Translations under genes and position numbers: made by a program | Notes under the pieces: generated by a model | What the model saw: only the letters and a program-made list of their open reading frames with translations | Database searches by the model: none | Told to the model about the DNA's origin: nothing | Shown here: positions 29,769-39,055 of the stretch, piece by piece | Position numbering within the stretch: the stretch's first letter is position 1 | Layout: every line of letters begins with the position of its first letter | From: Jaenimonas drosophilae | Lineage: Eukaryota; Euglenozoa; Kinetoplastea; Trypanosomatida; Trypanosomatidae | DNA length: 64,000 nucleotides | NCBI GenBank assembly: GCA_030849065.1 | Contig: JASAON010001648.1 | Span: forward strand, 108,104 to 172,103 | Direction: 5' to 3'

Positions 29769-30136
29769 AGCAGCTTCGTAGAGATGAGCTGATCGGAGAG
29801 AGGAATGGCACGACCGTTGATGCTGGCAATGGCCACTAATCCTGGAATCCTTCAAGAAGGAGCGCTGTCAGCGATTGAATTGTTCCTTCTTCCGAACTTC
29901 AATGAGATAAGGAAAGAAGAGAGAAGTGCATATGATGGAGATGAATGTGAAGCAGAAACGTGAAGTACGAGGGGGGGGGGAAGTGAAGCAATGACGATGA
30001 AAGATGTATGTGAGAGAGAGGGAGGGAGCGGTGGAAGTGATGTGGTCAATGGGGAAGGATTGAGTAGAGAAAGGGGGAGAAGCTCAACGTGAGCCTCTTG
30101 CCGTGAAACCGCCAACTATCATTGTGGGTATCGTTA
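29769..30136. other. Intergenic spacer, 368 bp
   Basis: Aquaporin leader and 3' UTR of the F-box gene. Contains a run of ten G (29971-29980, C on the coding strand) and GA-rich sequence; coding-strand pyrimidine tracts. No gene. Confidence 0.55.
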
Positions 30137-30889
30137 TTAAGGGGAGATCTCCTCACCATCATCCTCACTCAGCACCTCTGCATCAGTGATGCACAGCATC
30201 GCCACGGTGCGCCAATCGCAGTCCAACGCGTTGGAGCCTTCCGCGGCGAGGAACTCCGCCAAACGCTGAGGAAATTCACGTTGCACAACTGCCACCCAAA
30301 AAAAGTTTGACTCGGAAGGGCTCCCCAGCCACCACTGCCACGCCGTGCAGACCTCCTCCGCTTCAGTCAGGATGGCCTCGGCGGGGAGGTACGAGAGCAC
30401 CGTGAAGACGATGGATGGGGTGGTTGCCCACGTGGGGCCACATGCATGTGACGCACGCTGAGGGGAATGATGACGATCAACCACAGTTGTGTTTGTCAGT
30501 GGCTCTGGCACGTAGCGGGTAAGGAGGTCTGTGAGGGCAGATGAGAAGTGGCTGAGTAGTGCCTCAGAGCTATCGAGGTGATGGAGCTCCCCTGGCTGAA
30601 GGTGCAGCGCCCCTCCCGACGCAGCGGTGGGGAGGTCCACGGCCGTTGCCACGCCCTCCACCGCTGACATGGTTGAGCGTACCTCGTGCAATGAGGTGGC
30701 CAATTGCGTTGATACCTCCGCCAAGGCCGCGGATAGAGCTGGATCATCAAAGAGATGAGGATATTGCAGCCTGAGCGTCTCGCGCTCATCATTGCCGGAG
30801 CTCACGAATTTGCTGATAAGCTCCACCAACTCCAGATTAGGTGCTTCAGCAGGCTGGAGCGGCCCATGCCCGTGGACAGCACCAGGCAT
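30137..30889 (-). CDS. F-box-like protein
   Basis: 250 aa from the ATG at 30889 (the frame extends 10 codons to a GTG). Residues about 156-200 match the F-box pattern: 'IVFTVLSYLPAEAILTEAEE', then 'VCTAWQWWL' and 'NFFWVAVVQREFP' (leucine-rich helix, then the V-C-x-x-W segment and the later W). Such domains usually dock on Skp1 in SCF ubiquitin ligases. The rest is a helical N-terminal region and an acidic C-terminus, with no recognisable substrate-binding repeats. The F-box call is by pattern only; no other known domain is visible. Confidence 0.6.
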   Translation of the reverse strand: MPGAVHGHGPLQPAEAPNLELVELISKFVSSGNDERETLRLQYPHLFDDPALSAALAEVSTQLATSLHEVRSTMSAVEGVATAVDLPTAASGGALHLQPGELHHLDSSEALLSHFSSALTDLLTRYVPEPLTNTTVVDRHHSPQRASHACGPTWATTPSIVFTVLSYLPAEAILTEAEEVCTAWQWWLGSPSESNFFWVAVVQREFPQRLAEFLAAEGSNALDCDWRTVAMLCITDAEVLSEDDGEEISP

Positions 30890-31123
30890 CCCTCGTGAAT
30901 GATTGGGCCCCTTCTTCACGTATTCGCGCTAGAATGAAGATGAGTCAAGGAAACAGGAAGAGCATGAAGATGCACGCTTTCTTGATACGTTCCATGTGCG
31001 TCCAAAAGTTACAGTGAGGCACACTCACTGCCAATCGCCCAGCTTCATCACAAATATGGCAACGTCATGGCACAGCATGCGTACGCGCACACACGCACCA
31101 CATGGTGCGGAGGGGGGGCCGCA

Positions 31124-31843
31124 CTAGGGCTCATAGCGCATGGAGTAGCTACCTGTGGCAGCGTCCTTGTCAAACTTGAAGTTGTCCGTGGAGAGGCCAA
31201 AGTTGCCAAGGAACTTGTTGCCGAGCTCCTTGAGATCACCCAGCATCTTCTGCACCTCGGCATCCATCTTGGCCTTGGATTGAGCCTTGCGTGCATTGCC
31301 AGCGGCATCCAGGCGGCCACCCAGCTTCTCATACTGCTCGTAGTCTGCGAAGGCGGCGCTGAAGGTTTCCAGCTCAAACTGGCAGTCAGCACGACGAAGG
31401 AAGGCCTTTTGGTAGGACCCATCGTGACGAATGGCCTCACTGAGGAGTGGCAGGGCCTCCTTGCAGTGGTGCTGCTTCATGTGGCAAAAGCCAGCGTTGC
31501 AGAAGAGTTGTGCAGTGACGGTGTAGTCGGCAGAGCTGACGAGGGCAGCCTCCTCCGTTGCGGGTGGCGTCGTGGAAGATGGCTCATCAAGATTCCCTGT
31601 CGAGATGGTTGTGGCACCCGATGTGGGCGGGAGCGCAGGCTCCTCGGGCTTCTTTGGTGCCACCTCCAGCGCTTGGAGGTAAGTGGCGAGAGCCTCATCG
31701 ATGCGGCCCGCCCCAAACAGTGCGTTGCCCGATGCCTTGAGCTCCGTGCACTCAATCAGCGCCTTTTCCTCTGCCGTCATGGCGGGCACCGTCCCGACTG
31801 GCTGATCATCATCAGAGGAGAGGACCTCCACAACCGCAGGCAT
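31124..31843 (-). CDS. TTC1: TTC1-like TPR protein
   Basis: 239 aa, ATG at 31843. The TPR block starts 'ELKASGNALFGAGRIDEALA' near 33 and continues after a Ser/Thr/Pro-rich loop (about 66-98) with 'FCNAGFCHMKQHHCKEALPL' and 'AFLRRADCQFELETFSAAFA'. The C-terminus, 'LGDLKELGNKFLGNFGLSTD' and 'TGSYSMRYEP', is the TTC1 signature. TTC1 proteins are cytosolic Hsp90-binding adaptors implicated in G-protein signalling in animals. The disordered loop splitting the first TPR is longer than in animal homologues. Confidence 0.88.
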   Translation of the reverse strand: MPAVVEVLSSDDDQPVGTVPAMTAEEKALIECTELKASGNALFGAGRIDEALATYLQALEVAPKKPEEPALPPTSGATTISTGNLDEPSSTTPPATEEAALVSSADYTVTAQLFCNAGFCHMKQHHCKEALPLLSEAIRHDGSYQKAFLRRADCQFELETFSAAFADYEQYEKLGGRLDAAGNARKAQSKAKMDAEVQKMLGDLKELGNKFLGNFGLSTDNFKFDKDAATGSYSMRYEP

Positions 31844-32047
31844 GTGCTGCTCGCAAACACTAGATGATAAGGGGGCAGAGAGATGTGTGCTACATCAATA
31901 CAAACAACGATGAAGTACGGAAGAGATGAAGTTGCGTAGAAACAAGAGTGGGTAAGCACGTCGTGTGAGTGAGCATCGAGAATAAAAAAAGGTCAGTGAA
32001 TGAAATGGGTTATGGTGTGTTTGGATGCATCTTCTTCTGTGAGCGAG

Positions 32048-32614
32048 CTACACGAAGAAGTTGGCCAAGACCATCGCCTTGAGGTGGAACTTGTGATTGA
32101 CGTGTCGTCCTGCGCAGTACATCACACGGGTGCCCAGAGGCACACGCTGATCATTCATGAGGATGCATGTGTTGCGATCAAAGCTCGTCTGAAGCCCACT
32201 CATACGGGTGTTGGTCTGCCTGCGCGTGAAGAGGCACACCCAGTAGATGTTGCCAGGCTTGATGTGGTGCTTGCTCATCTCACCTCCGCGGTTCTTGAAC
32301 CGCTGGACAGAGACACGATGGGCTACGGCAGGAAACACACGGCAATGCGCAAAACGCTCGGCGGTGGCCTTGGAGATGAGCCGGACGTGTTTGCAGTTGG
32401 TATTATCAACGCAGTGGAGCTTCACCTGATCGCTCATGGGAACGCCAGAACCGTAGCCCTCCGCACCAGTACCCCAACGAGCGCGGTAGCCGCCCTTTCG
32501 TCGGATGATGAGGTTGTTTCGGAACCAACTCTTATACACTGGATTGCCTGCTGGAAGCTTGGCCGCGGCATCGGTTGTCGTCGGGGCCAACCGTGCCCCA
32601 AAGAAGCGCAGCAT
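32048..32614 (-). CDS. Mitochondrial large-subunit ribosomal protein uL14m
   Basis: 188 aa, ATG at 32614. After a basic, Ala-rich N-terminal presequence, residues from about 60 follow the uL14 fold: 'VKLHCVDNTNCKHVRLI' (canonical ADNSGA region), then 'GNIYWVCLFTRRQTNTRMSG', 'FDRNTCILMNDQRVPLGTRV' (canonical FDxNAxVLxNxxxxPxGTRI) and the final 'LKAMVLANFFV'. It acts in the mitochondrial ribosome near the sarcin-ricin loop and bridges to the small subunit. An insert of about 20 residues before the basic loop is kinetoplastid-like. Confidence 0.85.
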   Translation of the reverse strand: MLRFFGARLAPTTTDAAAKLPAGNPVYKSWFRNNLIIRRKGGYRARWGTGAEGYGSGVPMSDQVKLHCVDNTNCKHVRLISKATAERFAHCRVFPAVAHRVSVQRFKNRGGEMSKHHIKPGNIYWVCLFTRRQTNTRMSGLQTSFDRNTCILMNDQRVPLGTRVMYCAGRHVNHKFHLKAMVLANFFV

Positions 32615-32641
32615 TCCTACACAACTAAACTACTACACAGA

Positions 32642-32676
32642 CTGATGAAGAACAATGATGAGAAGGGGGGGATCAA
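32642..32676 (-). promoter_or_regulatory. Probable trans-splice acceptor of uL14m
   Basis: On the coding strand: C6 then TTCTCATCATTGTTCTTCATCAG, 27 nt upstream of the ATG, with further AGs before the start. Confidence 0.5.
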
Positions 32677-32820
32677 GGGTACAGGTGTGTGTGGCGGTGC
32701 AATGTAGCACGCATCTTCTTAATTGGCAAAAGAGAATACCTCCACCACGTCGTCTGGACGCACGCACGCAACCATTGTGAGGCATCTGTTGCGATGCACT
32801 TGAACTTCATGTGAAACGCA

Positions 32821-33414
32821 TCACGACTTGAGCTCATCAACATCCTTGCGACCCCAAAACTGGAGGTTGACGGGCTCACCCGAGATCTTGTTGCGCAGGG
32901 CATTCATCTCCTTGTGTTGTGCCGCCTTGAGGCGCATGAGCTTCTCCACCGTATCATCCAGCGAGCCCCCAACCTCATTCCGCAGCTCCTCCTTTCGTTG
33001 CTGGAACTCCAGGACGGATCGGTGCTCCCACGAAGCCTCTCGTGGCGCCTCATCCTCACTCATCGTCATGCCAATGCGGTTGCCGTACACGAAGTCTTTG
33101 TGGCGCATGTACGGGTACGGATCAATACCCTTTTGTAAGCACAAGCGCACACGCTCGCGCTCCATTTCCTCTCTGGGGTCTGTTACGAGCAATGGCTTCA
33201 GCGCTGGGTAGGCCACAAGAGGAATGACGGAGATGAGAGTGGAGGCGATGAGCACGATAACCCAGGGTGCCTCGGCGGAGATGCGGTCGCCCAGCCGGCG
33301 TAATGGTCGGCCCATGGCGTTGAGGACGATGCCGCAGCCATCGCAGAATTCACGCGCACGGCCAACAACGAGCGAGGTGGCTCGCATCTTCATTTTTTGG
33401 TACGCCAGCGACAT
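32821..33414 (-). CDS. Hypothetical single-TM protein
   Basis: 197 aa from the ATG at 33414. The open frame runs 67 codons further up through a (TGA)n-derived poly-Ile tract and a CAG, which I treat as leader. One clear membrane segment lies near residues 54-75 ('WVIVLIASTLISVIPLVAYP') after a basic N-terminus. The remaining part is soluble, charged and helical ('LDDTVEKLMRLKAAQHKEMN'). The basic, Arg-rich N-terminus and size fit a mitochondrial inner-membrane or ER protein, but I do not recognise the family. Confidence 0.7.
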   Translation of the reverse strand: MSLAYQKMKMRATSLVVGRAREFCDGCGIVLNAMGRPLRRLGDRISAEAPWVIVLIASTLISVIPLVAYPALKPLLVTDPREEMERERVRLCLQKGIDPYPYMRHKDFVYGNRIGMTMSEDEAPREASWEHRSVLEFQQRKEELRNEVGGSLDDTVEKLMRLKAAQHKEMNALRNKISGEPVNLQFWGRKDVDELKS

Positions 33415-33511
33415 CACGGAGCTGAGGTAGTTCCGCAGCGATCTGCGCAACTCACCAACCAACAACGCTAAATCAGCTTTTACATATATATCGAGGAGAA
33501 TTGAAGCATAG

Positions 33512-33533
33512 GTGATGATGATGATGATGATGG
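33512..33533. repeat. (TGA)n microsatellite
   Basis: Run of TGA units, read as poly-Ile in the extended upstream frame of the single-TM protein gene. It probably lies in the leader. Confidence 0.8.
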
Positions 33534-33625
33534 CAGCAAACCCGTGCCTGTACATGTAGTGTATGCGAGAAAGAGAAGCTTGAAGGGGGTAGCTCGGTGA
33601 GCTCTGGCAAAGCAAAGATGCGCCA

Positions 33626-34600
33626 TCAGTAGAGGTACTTGAGTAAGCGGCTCAGTTGGGCATCCTTCGCATCCCCCAACACCCCCGTTGTGATGGTTGG
33701 GATGGGGTAATCAAGAATCACCTCCTCATTCGCGCGAAGAGGTCGTTGCAGCGAGACACACACGGCGTAGTGCTCCGCCAGAATGGCCTCCACCGAATGA
33801 AGAGGTCCCTTGTTGCGGTGTTCTTCTTGAATCCATTCAACGTACCACGTTGGCAGTTCCTCCACCGTCGTGGCCACCTCCACCTCCGCGTTGGCTCTTC
33901 GTCCAGCCCCATCGGGCCCGTTGATGAGGTCAACGTACGGCACCACACCGAGCTCAGCGGGTGGTGCCACTTCACGTTTCTCTGGCCAACACGAAGGCAG
34001 CAGCATGCCGCGCGAAAGGAGCACCCGCACCGCCCACGCAAAGCTGGTGGGTGACGGCATTAAGTTGTTGGCTGACATGAGTGCCTCGGCAGTGCGGATC
34101 TCCTCCGCCACCTGCCGCTCCGCCTTGAGGAAGTATGGGTAAGCAGCGGCGTGATGGACGCGGCAGGTGCGCTCAGCCGCAGTGTGTTGTTCGCGTAGAT
34201 CCTCTGGCCCAGGCAGCGCACGCAGCCAGCCCCACAAGTGTGAGTAGGATCGATGATCTTCCAGACCAAGACGCCACGACCACCGCATCCATTCCTCCGC
34301 GGTGTTGCTCATGCTCAGCTGCGTGATGATGCCATCATCGAGGCGCTTCATCGCCGCCTCATCCGCCACGCTCCACGATGCCTGAAGGCCAATCTTGTCA
34401 AGCACCGAGCGGCTACACACCCGCTTCGATGGAACCACCATCAACGTTGTGCCTTCGTCGCAGGCGTCACGCACGTAGACGCCAAGGCCTACCGAAGGGT
34501 CGCGCTTCTCAACCACAACGGTGTTGTGAAGGCCAATGGCATTCAGTATGGCGTAGGTGGAGATGTACTCCGCAAATTTGGCCGCACGACGATGCCGCAT
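33626..34600 (-). CDS. SET-domain protein (SETD3/SETD6/LSMT-like)
   Basis: 324 aa, ATG at 34600. The N-terminal SET element 'GLGVYVRDACDEGTTLMVVP' (near 38-57) matches the G-x-G AdoMet motif. An I-SET-like insert follows, then 'GVVPYVDLINGPDG' near 220 and 'LRANEEVILDYP' near 288. This is the layout of the RuBisCO-LSMT/SETD3 class, which methylate Lys or His in non-histone proteins. The usual Asn-His-(Ser) that binds AdoMet reads Asn-Gly-Pro here, and the catalytic Tyr motif is 'LDYP', so activity may be altered. The short C-terminus after the SET core suggests loss of the rubisco-binding helical domain. Confidence 0.75.
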   Translation of the reverse strand: MRHRRAAKFAEYISTYAILNAIGLHNTVVVEKRDPSVGLGVYVRDACDEGTTLMVVPSKRVCSRSVLDKIGLQASWSVADEAAMKRLDDGIITQLSMSNTAEEWMRWSWRLGLEDHRSYSHLWGWLRALPGPEDLREQHTAAERTCRVHHAAAYPYFLKAERQVAEEIRTAEALMSANNLMPSPTSFAWAVRVLLSRGMLLPSCWPEKREVAPPAELGVVPYVDLINGPDGAGRRANAEVEVATTVEELPTWYVEWIQEEHRNKGPLHSVEAILAEHYAVCVSLQRPLRANEEVILDYPIPTITTGVLGDAKDAQLSRLLKYLY

Positions 34601-34951
34601 GTCCGCGCATCCATCCCACGACGCTCACGGAGACAACTAAACCTAACAAATGGTTGTGAAGCTACGTCTGTTGCTGCAGCTCCTGGACCACAACACGAGA
34701 AAGAACAAAAAAAGAGAGTAGAGGAGGGGTGATGATGATACGTCTGAGAGGGCAAAAAGGGAGTGGCTGAGGAAATGCTCGTCGTCCCACAACGTTGTTC
34801 TCACCATCAAGTCAGCGGTGAGGCTTCAGATGCGAAGCACCGTAGCGTACATGTGTGTAAGTGCGTGTTGTGTGGCTCCGTCAATGGGGTTCCCACATGT
34901 GTGCTGCCGTATTCACGAACACAGCTGCATGAGTGGCAGCGGGTGAGGGTC
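34601..34951. other. Intergenic spacer, 351 bp
   Basis: Leader of the SET gene (T/C-rich on the coding strand, e.g. CTCTACTCTCTTTTTTTG near 34703-34722) and 3' UTR of the small coiled-coil gene. No gene seen. Confidence 0.55.
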
Positions 34952-35209
34952 TCATCGCACGGTGCTCAGTGCCTCGTTGTGGTCCACGACGCCAGAGAGG
35001 TTGGAGATGAATCCAGCCTTGCCCTGTGCCGTCCCCTGTGTGTTGCGTGAGAGCTCCGCCATGATCTTCTTCTCCTCCTTCACAAGTGCCTCGCTATCAT
35101 CTTGGGCAAACTGAAGATCCTTTTCATACTTCGCCATTTGTTGGCGAAGGTTGTCGCGTTCAGCACGATTGCGTGCGATTTGCGCTTGCAGATCATCAAC
35201 CGACTCCAT
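34952..35209 (-). CDS. Small coiled-coil protein
   Basis: 85 aa, ATG at 35209. Residues about 3-55 form a continuous heptad-type coiled coil ('AQIARNRAERDNLRQQMAKY', 'EALVKEEKKIMAELSRN'), followed by a short Gly/Ser tail. No family recognised; it resembles small adaptor subunits. The even coding quality, the ATG directly beyond a leader microsatellite and the absence of any competing frame support it as real. Confidence 0.7.
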   Translation of the reverse strand: MESVDDLQAQIARNRAERDNLRQQMAKYEKDLQFAQDDSEALVKEEKKIMAELSRNTQGTAQGKAGFISNLSGVVDHNEALSTVR

Positions 35210-35216
35210 GATTATG

Positions 35217-35246
35217 TATGTGTGTCTGTGTGTGTGTGTGTGTGTT
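35217..35246. repeat. (GT)n microsatellite in a 5' leader
   Basis: TGTGTCTG then a GT run; begins 8 nt upstream of the ATG at 35209, so the mRNA leader would be (CA)n. Confidence 0.8.
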
Positions 35247-35467
35247 GGTACGAGAATGTGCTCAATGGATGAGAAGTGTAGCGAACCTCACGTCCAAGCA
35301 CGAATGAAATAGGGTGGAGACTAACAAGATGATGAAGGACGAAGAGCAAACATCGTGAAGGAGCTACACATACATGGGTAATGCGTACGAGAGAGAGAGA
35401 GAGAGAGTACGTGAATGAGGTTCTGAGCAAGTGTGGCCACTCCAGTGAAGCACATGAGCTTCCATCA

Positions 35468-38400
35468 TCACGAGTCCGTCACCGCGGAGTAGAGCCGACT
35501 CATGCGTTGCTGCACACAGTGCTCACCAGCAAGGTAGCCAACGTGATGAAGCAGATTGGCGTAGTTGGCCAAGGCACGCAGCAGCACCGCAGAGTAAGAG
35601 GCAATAGGAGAGCGTGGAGCATCCTCCGTACTCTGCGTATCTGCAGCCCCTCGGGGAGGTGCCCCGCTCTCGTTGGTGGCCCACATGGCCAACAACCCCG
35701 CCAGCTCAACCTCCGCATGCAAAGAGAGAAGCTGCAGCGCTGCCTTGATGTTTCCTGCCGCCACCCACAATCGGCAGGCGAGGATATGCCTGCCGGGCTC
35801 CTCTGCCCACGCCTCCGCCCAACGAGCGCAGATGGCGGCGGTGTTGATGTGCGCTCGACGAGATGCCAGCTTTGCCAGAAGCACCGCTTCACGCCATTCC
35901 GCACGGGATTGGCAGAGGAGACAAGCGGCCTCCACGTTGCCGGCGATGAGCTGCACCTCCACCGCGGCATCCAGATCACCACGGGCGAGGTGCTGTGCAG
36001 CAACGCGTGTTGCTACTCCATCCAACACCCCGGACGACGAGGTGGAGGTGCTTTCATCATGTAGGTTGCGTGGAGCAATAGCAGCAGCAGCACCCGCCGC
36101 GATGGCCACGGCAGAGCTGGCGAGCTGCATGAAGCACGCATCGTCGTCATGGGCATCAATTAGCACCTCCGCTGCCCGTTCGCACTCCCCAACGGCGAGG
36201 AGCTGCCGCGCCACCATCTGACGAGCACGTCCATCACACACATTCATGGCCCGATTCGCCTCGAGTGCGCGGCAGCGGAGATGCAGCACATGAGCATAGC
36301 GCTCACGCACCTCCTCGGCTGAGCCCGTCGCCTCGGAGAGCTCATCTGCGAGGAGGTACGGTGTCGTATGACGATGATCATCATCATTGTGTTTGCCCAT
36401 CTTCAATGACTGCGGAGGGCGGAGAAGCTCCATCCAGAGTCGTTGATGCGCTGGATCATCAAGCAGTTGTGAAGCGTTCCACCACACATCCTTCATCTTT
36501 GGCGCGACGAAGAGCAGCATCGAATGCATGTAGAGCTGCATCTCCACGGAGAGTGATTGTACGTGATGATTGACGATGTGGCCAAATGGTCCACGGCATG
36601 GATAGCTGCTTGCATCCATGCCATCAACGAGGTTGCTCGATGCGATGATCTCTTGTGCATCATCCACGTGTGCGGAGAAGACGAGAGCTGCCCGAAGATA
36701 GGCTCGATGGCTGGCGGAGAAGAAGAATGATGATCGAAGTGGTCGGCGCGGTCGGCGTTGATACACGGAGCTATGAAACGTGCGTAGCTGCGCATCAACC
36801 ACATAAACCTCACCACGATTGGAGAGCACACCAAGATGATGATGTTCCAGCCAAAACACCGACGTCGCACAGATCGAGCGCAGCTTTGTATCGGTGGAGC
36901 AACTCGTCACCTGGCCAGCATCAACATCCAAAACAACAACGGTTCCGTCTGCGTAGGCCACAGCCATCCAACATGACGAGCGGCCTTCATCACCCATGAA
37001 GGTGGTGGCGGCCAACGAGATGGCCTCGCCACCTCGACGTGGTGGTTGAAGCCGCACCACAATGCAGCTCATCTTCATCTTGATGTAGGTCATGATGGAT
37101 GCCACACCATCATCGTTGACGATAATCAACCTGCGTGCATCTGCCGCCGCACAACGCGCTCGACGAGGTCGCGATGATGTTTTTCCCACTGACACACGTA
37201 TGGTCTCGGTGGCGTTGCGACTCACCCGGTCAGAGTAGATGCCTAACAGTGAGATGCGTTCATCTTCGTGCAAGATGGCAAGCAGCTTCGCGCTGCCGTG
37301 GAGGTTGGCCACCTCGTTGCTCCATGCATCAGGAGCCCAGCACACGGCCGCACCACCTTCGCTACGGTGCAGCATCTTGGCACTCTCGCCACTCCACACC
37401 TCAAAACGGGCATCGAAAAACTCCAGCAACAACAACGTGCTCGACGAATCCGACGTCACGCGCAGAAGAGCAGAAGACGATGAAGATGATGATGATAATG
37501 ATGTGCATGTGGTGGGCTGCTGTCGGAGAACCCGCACAACCTCGCCACTGCCAAGATGCATGAGTGCCACTTGCGGCTGATGAGCGTGTGTATGTGTTGG
37601 GCTGTGGCCAAGCTGACGGTTGGTGGCAATCCACGCATAATCATTCCATCGATGCGGGCAGACATCAACGATGCGCGTGCCGGCAGCGTAGGCAAGATGC
37701 ATCAGTCGCAGAGGCTGATGAAAACCGGCATCAAGAACGGCCAGTGAGCCATCGGCGAGGGCCACGCACATCTGCCGGCCATCCGCAGGGCAGGAGAGGG
37801 ATGTAGGCTGACGTAGCGTGGACGGGCAGCTCCGCAACATCCGCCACGATCGTGCCCGTGCAACGTAGCTCCACAAGACCAACCCACCATCATGGAAGAG
37901 CACCACAAAACGTGAGCTGTTGGTGGGCGATTGCAGCACATGTGCGGCCGTCTTGTGGAGTATGTGCATCCCACGTACATCGGTTGAGACGGGCACGTAT
38001 GCGTCGGGGCCGGTAGTGTGCCACGCCGTGAGCTGCTGATCGGTGGTGTAGGTGTATAAAAGAGGGAGCAGACGTGGAGCATCATCATCACCTCTTCCAT
38101 CTCCATCCATGGAAGATGCGAAGATGCGGCAGAATTCACTGTTCTCACTACGGGTCCAGACGAGCTGCTCATTGAGAATCACTCCAAGTCGCCAGTCGTA
38201 GAGGCAGACGGAGTTGCGGAGGGCCACATACACCAGCTCCGGCACCACCTCGCTGAAGCAGGCATCCACAACCGTTGCTTGACCATCGTCGAGTACGTCG
38301 TAGATTAAATCACGTGCGGAGCGTTGAGCGGCACCACTGAAGGCATCCACGGATGCAAAGACGCGAAGACGATCACGCAACACCACGGCACACGCACCAC

Positions 38401-39055
38401 GATGGCTGAGCCTTGAAAAGCACAACTGACGAATGAGTGGGGGAGCGCCAGCTGGTGTGGAGGTGGGCAGAGGCAGCGCGCACTCCTGCACGTGCATCGT
38501 CACCGCCACCTGTTGGCCATCCACGCCAAAATTCAACGATAAGACGTAGCTGCTTCCGCGGTGTGTCAAGATGAGGTACTGGTTCGTGCCGGCACACGCG
38601 ATGCAGCAAACATGATCATTGGCATCGGGGAGGTCGAGGTACTTCACGGTTGTCCCTGCGGCCACATTCCATAGACGCATGGAGCCGCGCACATCAGCGG
38701 AGAGTAAGAAGCAGTCAAGGGCCTCCCCGTCATGGTGGTTTGGGCCACGACCTGCTGACGGGCCTGCGTAGCTGAAGGAGAGGGGAAGACGTGGCAGCCA
38801 CTGCACGCACGTGATGCCTCCCGTGTGGCCCATCAATGATTGAATGTGTTGGCCACTCTCCACATCCACAACGTAGATCACCGACGATGAAGTCGGGGTG
38901 CATGACAGTGTTGGTGGCATTCCCCACGCAACCAGTCCGTGGCCGTTCATGTGTGCCGACTGCCAACAAAAATTGGCATCATTGAAATCATGTGTGATGG
39001 TGAGGTGGCGTTGAGCTCCACATCCGGCGATGACGCGTGGGGTGACTACCTTCAT
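35468..39055 (-). CDS. WDR11: WDR11-like WD-repeat protein
   Basis: 1195 aa, ATG at 39055, close to animal WDR11 in length (about 1220). The N-terminal part has the WDR11 order: 'HGLVAWGMPPTL', then 'VIYVVDVESGQHIQSLMGHT' with 'GGITCVQWLP', 'LLSADVRGSMRLWNVAAGTT' and further propeller blades up to about residue 850. A C-terminal helical solenoid follows (about 940-1180; 'CRLWVAAGNIKAALQLLSLH'). In animals WDR11 with FAM91A1 tethers AP-1 vesicles at the trans-Golgi and is linked to cilia. Low-complexity Ser/Thr/His inserts interrupt several blades, as is common in this lineage. Confidence 0.75.
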   Translation of the reverse strand: MKVVTPRVIAGCGAQRHLTITHDFNDANFCWQSAHMNGHGLVAWGMPPTLSCTPTSSSVIYVVDVESGQHIQSLMGHTGGITCVQWLPRLPLSFSYAGPSAGRGPNHHDGEALDCFLLSADVRGSMRLWNVAAGTTVKYLDLPDANDHVCCIACAGTNQYLILTHRGSSYVLSLNFGVDGQQVAVTMHVQECALPLPTSTPAGAPPLIRQLCFSRLSHRGACAVVLRDRLRVFASVDAFSGAAQRSARDLIYDVLDDGQATVVDACFSEVVPELVYVALRNSVCLYDWRLGVILNEQLVWTRSENSEFCRIFASSMDGDGRGDDDAPRLLPLLYTYTTDQQLTAWHTTGPDAYVPVSTDVRGMHILHKTAAHVLQSPTNSSRFVVLFHDGGLVLWSYVARARSWRMLRSCPSTLRQPTSLSCPADGRQMCVALADGSLAVLDAGFHQPLRLMHLAYAAGTRIVDVCPHRWNDYAWIATNRQLGHSPTHTHAHQPQVALMHLGSGEVVRVLRQQPTTCTSLSSSSSSSSALLRVTSDSSSTLLLLEFFDARFEVWSGESAKMLHRSEGGAAVCWAPDAWSNEVANLHGSAKLLAILHEDERISLLGIYSDRVSRNATETIRVSVGKTSSRPRRARCAAADARRLIIVNDDGVASIMTYIKMKMSCIVVRLQPPRRGGEAISLAATTFMGDEGRSSCWMAVAYADGTVVVLDVDAGQVTSCSTDTKLRSICATSVFWLEHHHLGVLSNRGEVYVVDAQLRTFHSSVYQRRPRRPLRSSFFFSASHRAYLRAALVFSAHVDDAQEIIASSNLVDGMDASSYPCRGPFGHIVNHHVQSLSVEMQLYMHSMLLFVAPKMKDVWWNASQLLDDPAHQRLWMELLRPPQSLKMGKHNDDDHRHTTPYLLADELSEATGSAEEVRERYAHVLHLRCRALEANRAMNVCDGRARQMVARQLLAVGECERAAEVLIDAHDDDACFMQLASSAVAIAAGAAAAIAPRNLHDESTSTSSSGVLDGVATRVAAQHLARGDLDAAVEVQLIAGNVEAACLLCQSRAEWREAVLLAKLASRRAHINTAAICARWAEAWAEEPGRHILACRLWVAAGNIKAALQLLSLHAEVELAGLLAMWATNESGAPPRGAADTQSTEDAPRSPIASYSAVLLRALANYANLLHHVGYLAGEHCVQQRMSRLYSAVTDS

